From positions 1-5,832 of the forward strand of contig JAKMFG010000027.1 in assembly GCA_022425565.1 (NCBI GenBank): a DNA stretch of 5,832 bases. The letters run 5' to 3'. Below the pieces are notes generated by a model that had not been told where the DNA came from, ran no database searches, and was given only the letters and a program-made list of their open reading frames with translations. This DNA comes from Alphaproteobacteria bacterium. Its GTDB lineage: Bacteria > Pseudomonadota > Alphaproteobacteria > Puniceispirillales > Puniceispirillaceae. The position numbers were made by a program, and so were the translations under genes. Shown here one piece after another: positions 5,194 through 5,832 of this stretch (position 1 is the stretch's first letter; each line of letters starts with the position of its first letter).

Positions 5194-5832
5194 CAGCCAA
5201 CGGGCTCGATGTCGCCGAGCGCCTGCGTCGCGTGGAAATCAGCCTCGAACTCGGCGAAGGCCCCGGCTTCGATGGCAGCGCGCATGCCGGCCATCAGATC
5301 CTGATAATACTGAATATTGTGCCAGCTCAGCAGCATCAGCCCCAGCACCTCATCAGCCTTGAAGAGATGATGAAGATAGGCCCGCGAATAGCGCGAACAG
5401 GCCGGACAGCCACATTCTGCATCAAGCGGGCGCGTGTCCTCGGCATGGCGCGCATTCTTGATATTGACCGGCCCACGGCGGGTGAAGCCCTGGCCGGTGC
5501 GCCCGGACCGAGTCGGCAGCACACAATCGAACATGTCAACGCCCCGCGCCACACCGCCCACCAGATCGGCCGGCTTGCCAACCCCCATCAGATAGCGCGG
5601 CCTGTCGGCGCGCATCATGGGCGTGGTCACATCCAGCGTTTCGAACATCGCCTGCTGTCCCTCGCCAACCGCCAGTCCGCCAATGGCGTAACCCTCGAAA
5701 TCGATATCCTCGAGCGCGGCAACGGATTCGGCGCGAAGCGCGGGAAAAACCGATCCCTGGCCAATGCCGAACTGGCCATAGCCCGGAAGCGCCACGAAGG
5801 CATCGCGTGAGCGCCGTGCCCAGCGCATCGAC
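5193..5832 (-). CDS. tgt: Queuine/preQ1 tRNA-guanine transglycosylase, 5' part outside the window
   Basis: Bacterial Tgt swaps guanine 34 of GUN-anticodon tRNAs for preQ1. The visible 211 residues, counted from the ATG codon at 5828, are the C-terminal half. The frame continues to the right edge as S-M-R-W-A, which matches an internal Tgt segment, so that ATG is not the start and about 180 residues are missing. The nucleophile is Asp101 in [15 protein letters not shown]. The zinc site is Cys139, Cys141, Cys144 (CGCPAC) and His170 (SWHN), with the same spacing as Z. mobilis Tgt (C318, C320, C323, H349). Gln24 and Gly50-Gly51 ([11 protein letters not shown]) match base-binding positions. It overlaps queG by one base and presumably heads or belongs to an operon that begins outside the window; queA is a common partner but cannot be seen here. 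Confidence 0.96.
   Translation of the reverse strand, partial: SMRWARRSRDAFVALPGYGQFGIGQGSVFPALRAESVAALEDIDFEGYAIGGLAVGEGQQAMFETLDVTTPMMRADRPRYLMGVGKPADLVGGVARGVDMFDCVLPTRSGRTGQGFTRRGPVNIKNARHAEDTRPLDAECGCPACSRYSRAYLHHLFKADEVLGLMLLSWHNIQYYQDLMAGMRAAIEAGAFAEFEADFHATQALGDIEPVG

Noticed and set aside
4213..5304. 363-codon plus-strand open frame opposite queG and the end of tgt
   Set aside because: It is a shadow of GC-rich coding sequence. It runs across two genuine genes on the other strand and shows no family motif.
5232..5810. 192-codon plus-strand open frame opposite tgt
   Set aside because: The minus strand carries unmistakable Tgt motifs, including the zinc site and nucleophile; this frame has none.

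Overview
This window is GC-rich (roughly 60% or more), densely coded bacterial chromosome. The proteins read as alphaproteobacterial: the ferrochelatase, Tgt, QueG and AmtB motifs are of proteobacterial type, and a single tRNA-Gly with encoded CCA sits between genes. The exact genus cannot be named from the sequence alone. All five protein genes belong to known, mostly housekeeping families. I see no transposase, phage gene, CRISPR array, toxin-antitoxin pair or defence cassette.

Layout. Bases 1-953 (+) hold the 3' part of hemH (ferrochelatase), cut by the left edge. It converges on a YcaQ/AlkX-type winged-helix DNA glycosylase gene (971-2221, -). The two stop codons are only 17 bases apart, and a bulged hairpin there with a T-run on the minus strand may terminate the glycosylase transcript. 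The glycosylase begins with a low-complexity Ser/Thr-rich tail encoded by short tandem repeats. Divergent from it lies tRNA-Gly(TCC) (2336-2409, +). Next come about 280 bases without a protein gene, then amt (2690-3985, +), an ammonium channel with a signal peptide and every canonical pore residue. A triple hairpin follows amt, ending in a very strong intrinsic terminator. On the minus strand, tgt (5193-5832, cut by the right edge) and queG (4081-5193) overlap by one base (TGATG) and form a queuosine operon.

How the genes relate. tgt and queG act in one pathway: Tgt inserts the queuosine precursor preQ1 at position 34 of GUN-anticodon tRNAs, and QueG performs the last reduction, epoxyqueuosine to queuosine. 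hemH, the glycosylase, the tRNA and amt are functionally independent neighbours.

The most interesting stretch is the amt leader (2410-2689). It contains a near-consensus sigma-54-like site, a 15-base palindrome, an intrinsic-terminator-like hairpin well before the amt start, and a potential fold in which CTCCGG pairs with the amt Shine-Dalgarno sequence. Together these suggest amt may be controlled at the RNA level, which is inference from visible complementarity only. No glnK (PII) gene lies directly upstream of amt, where it is usually found.
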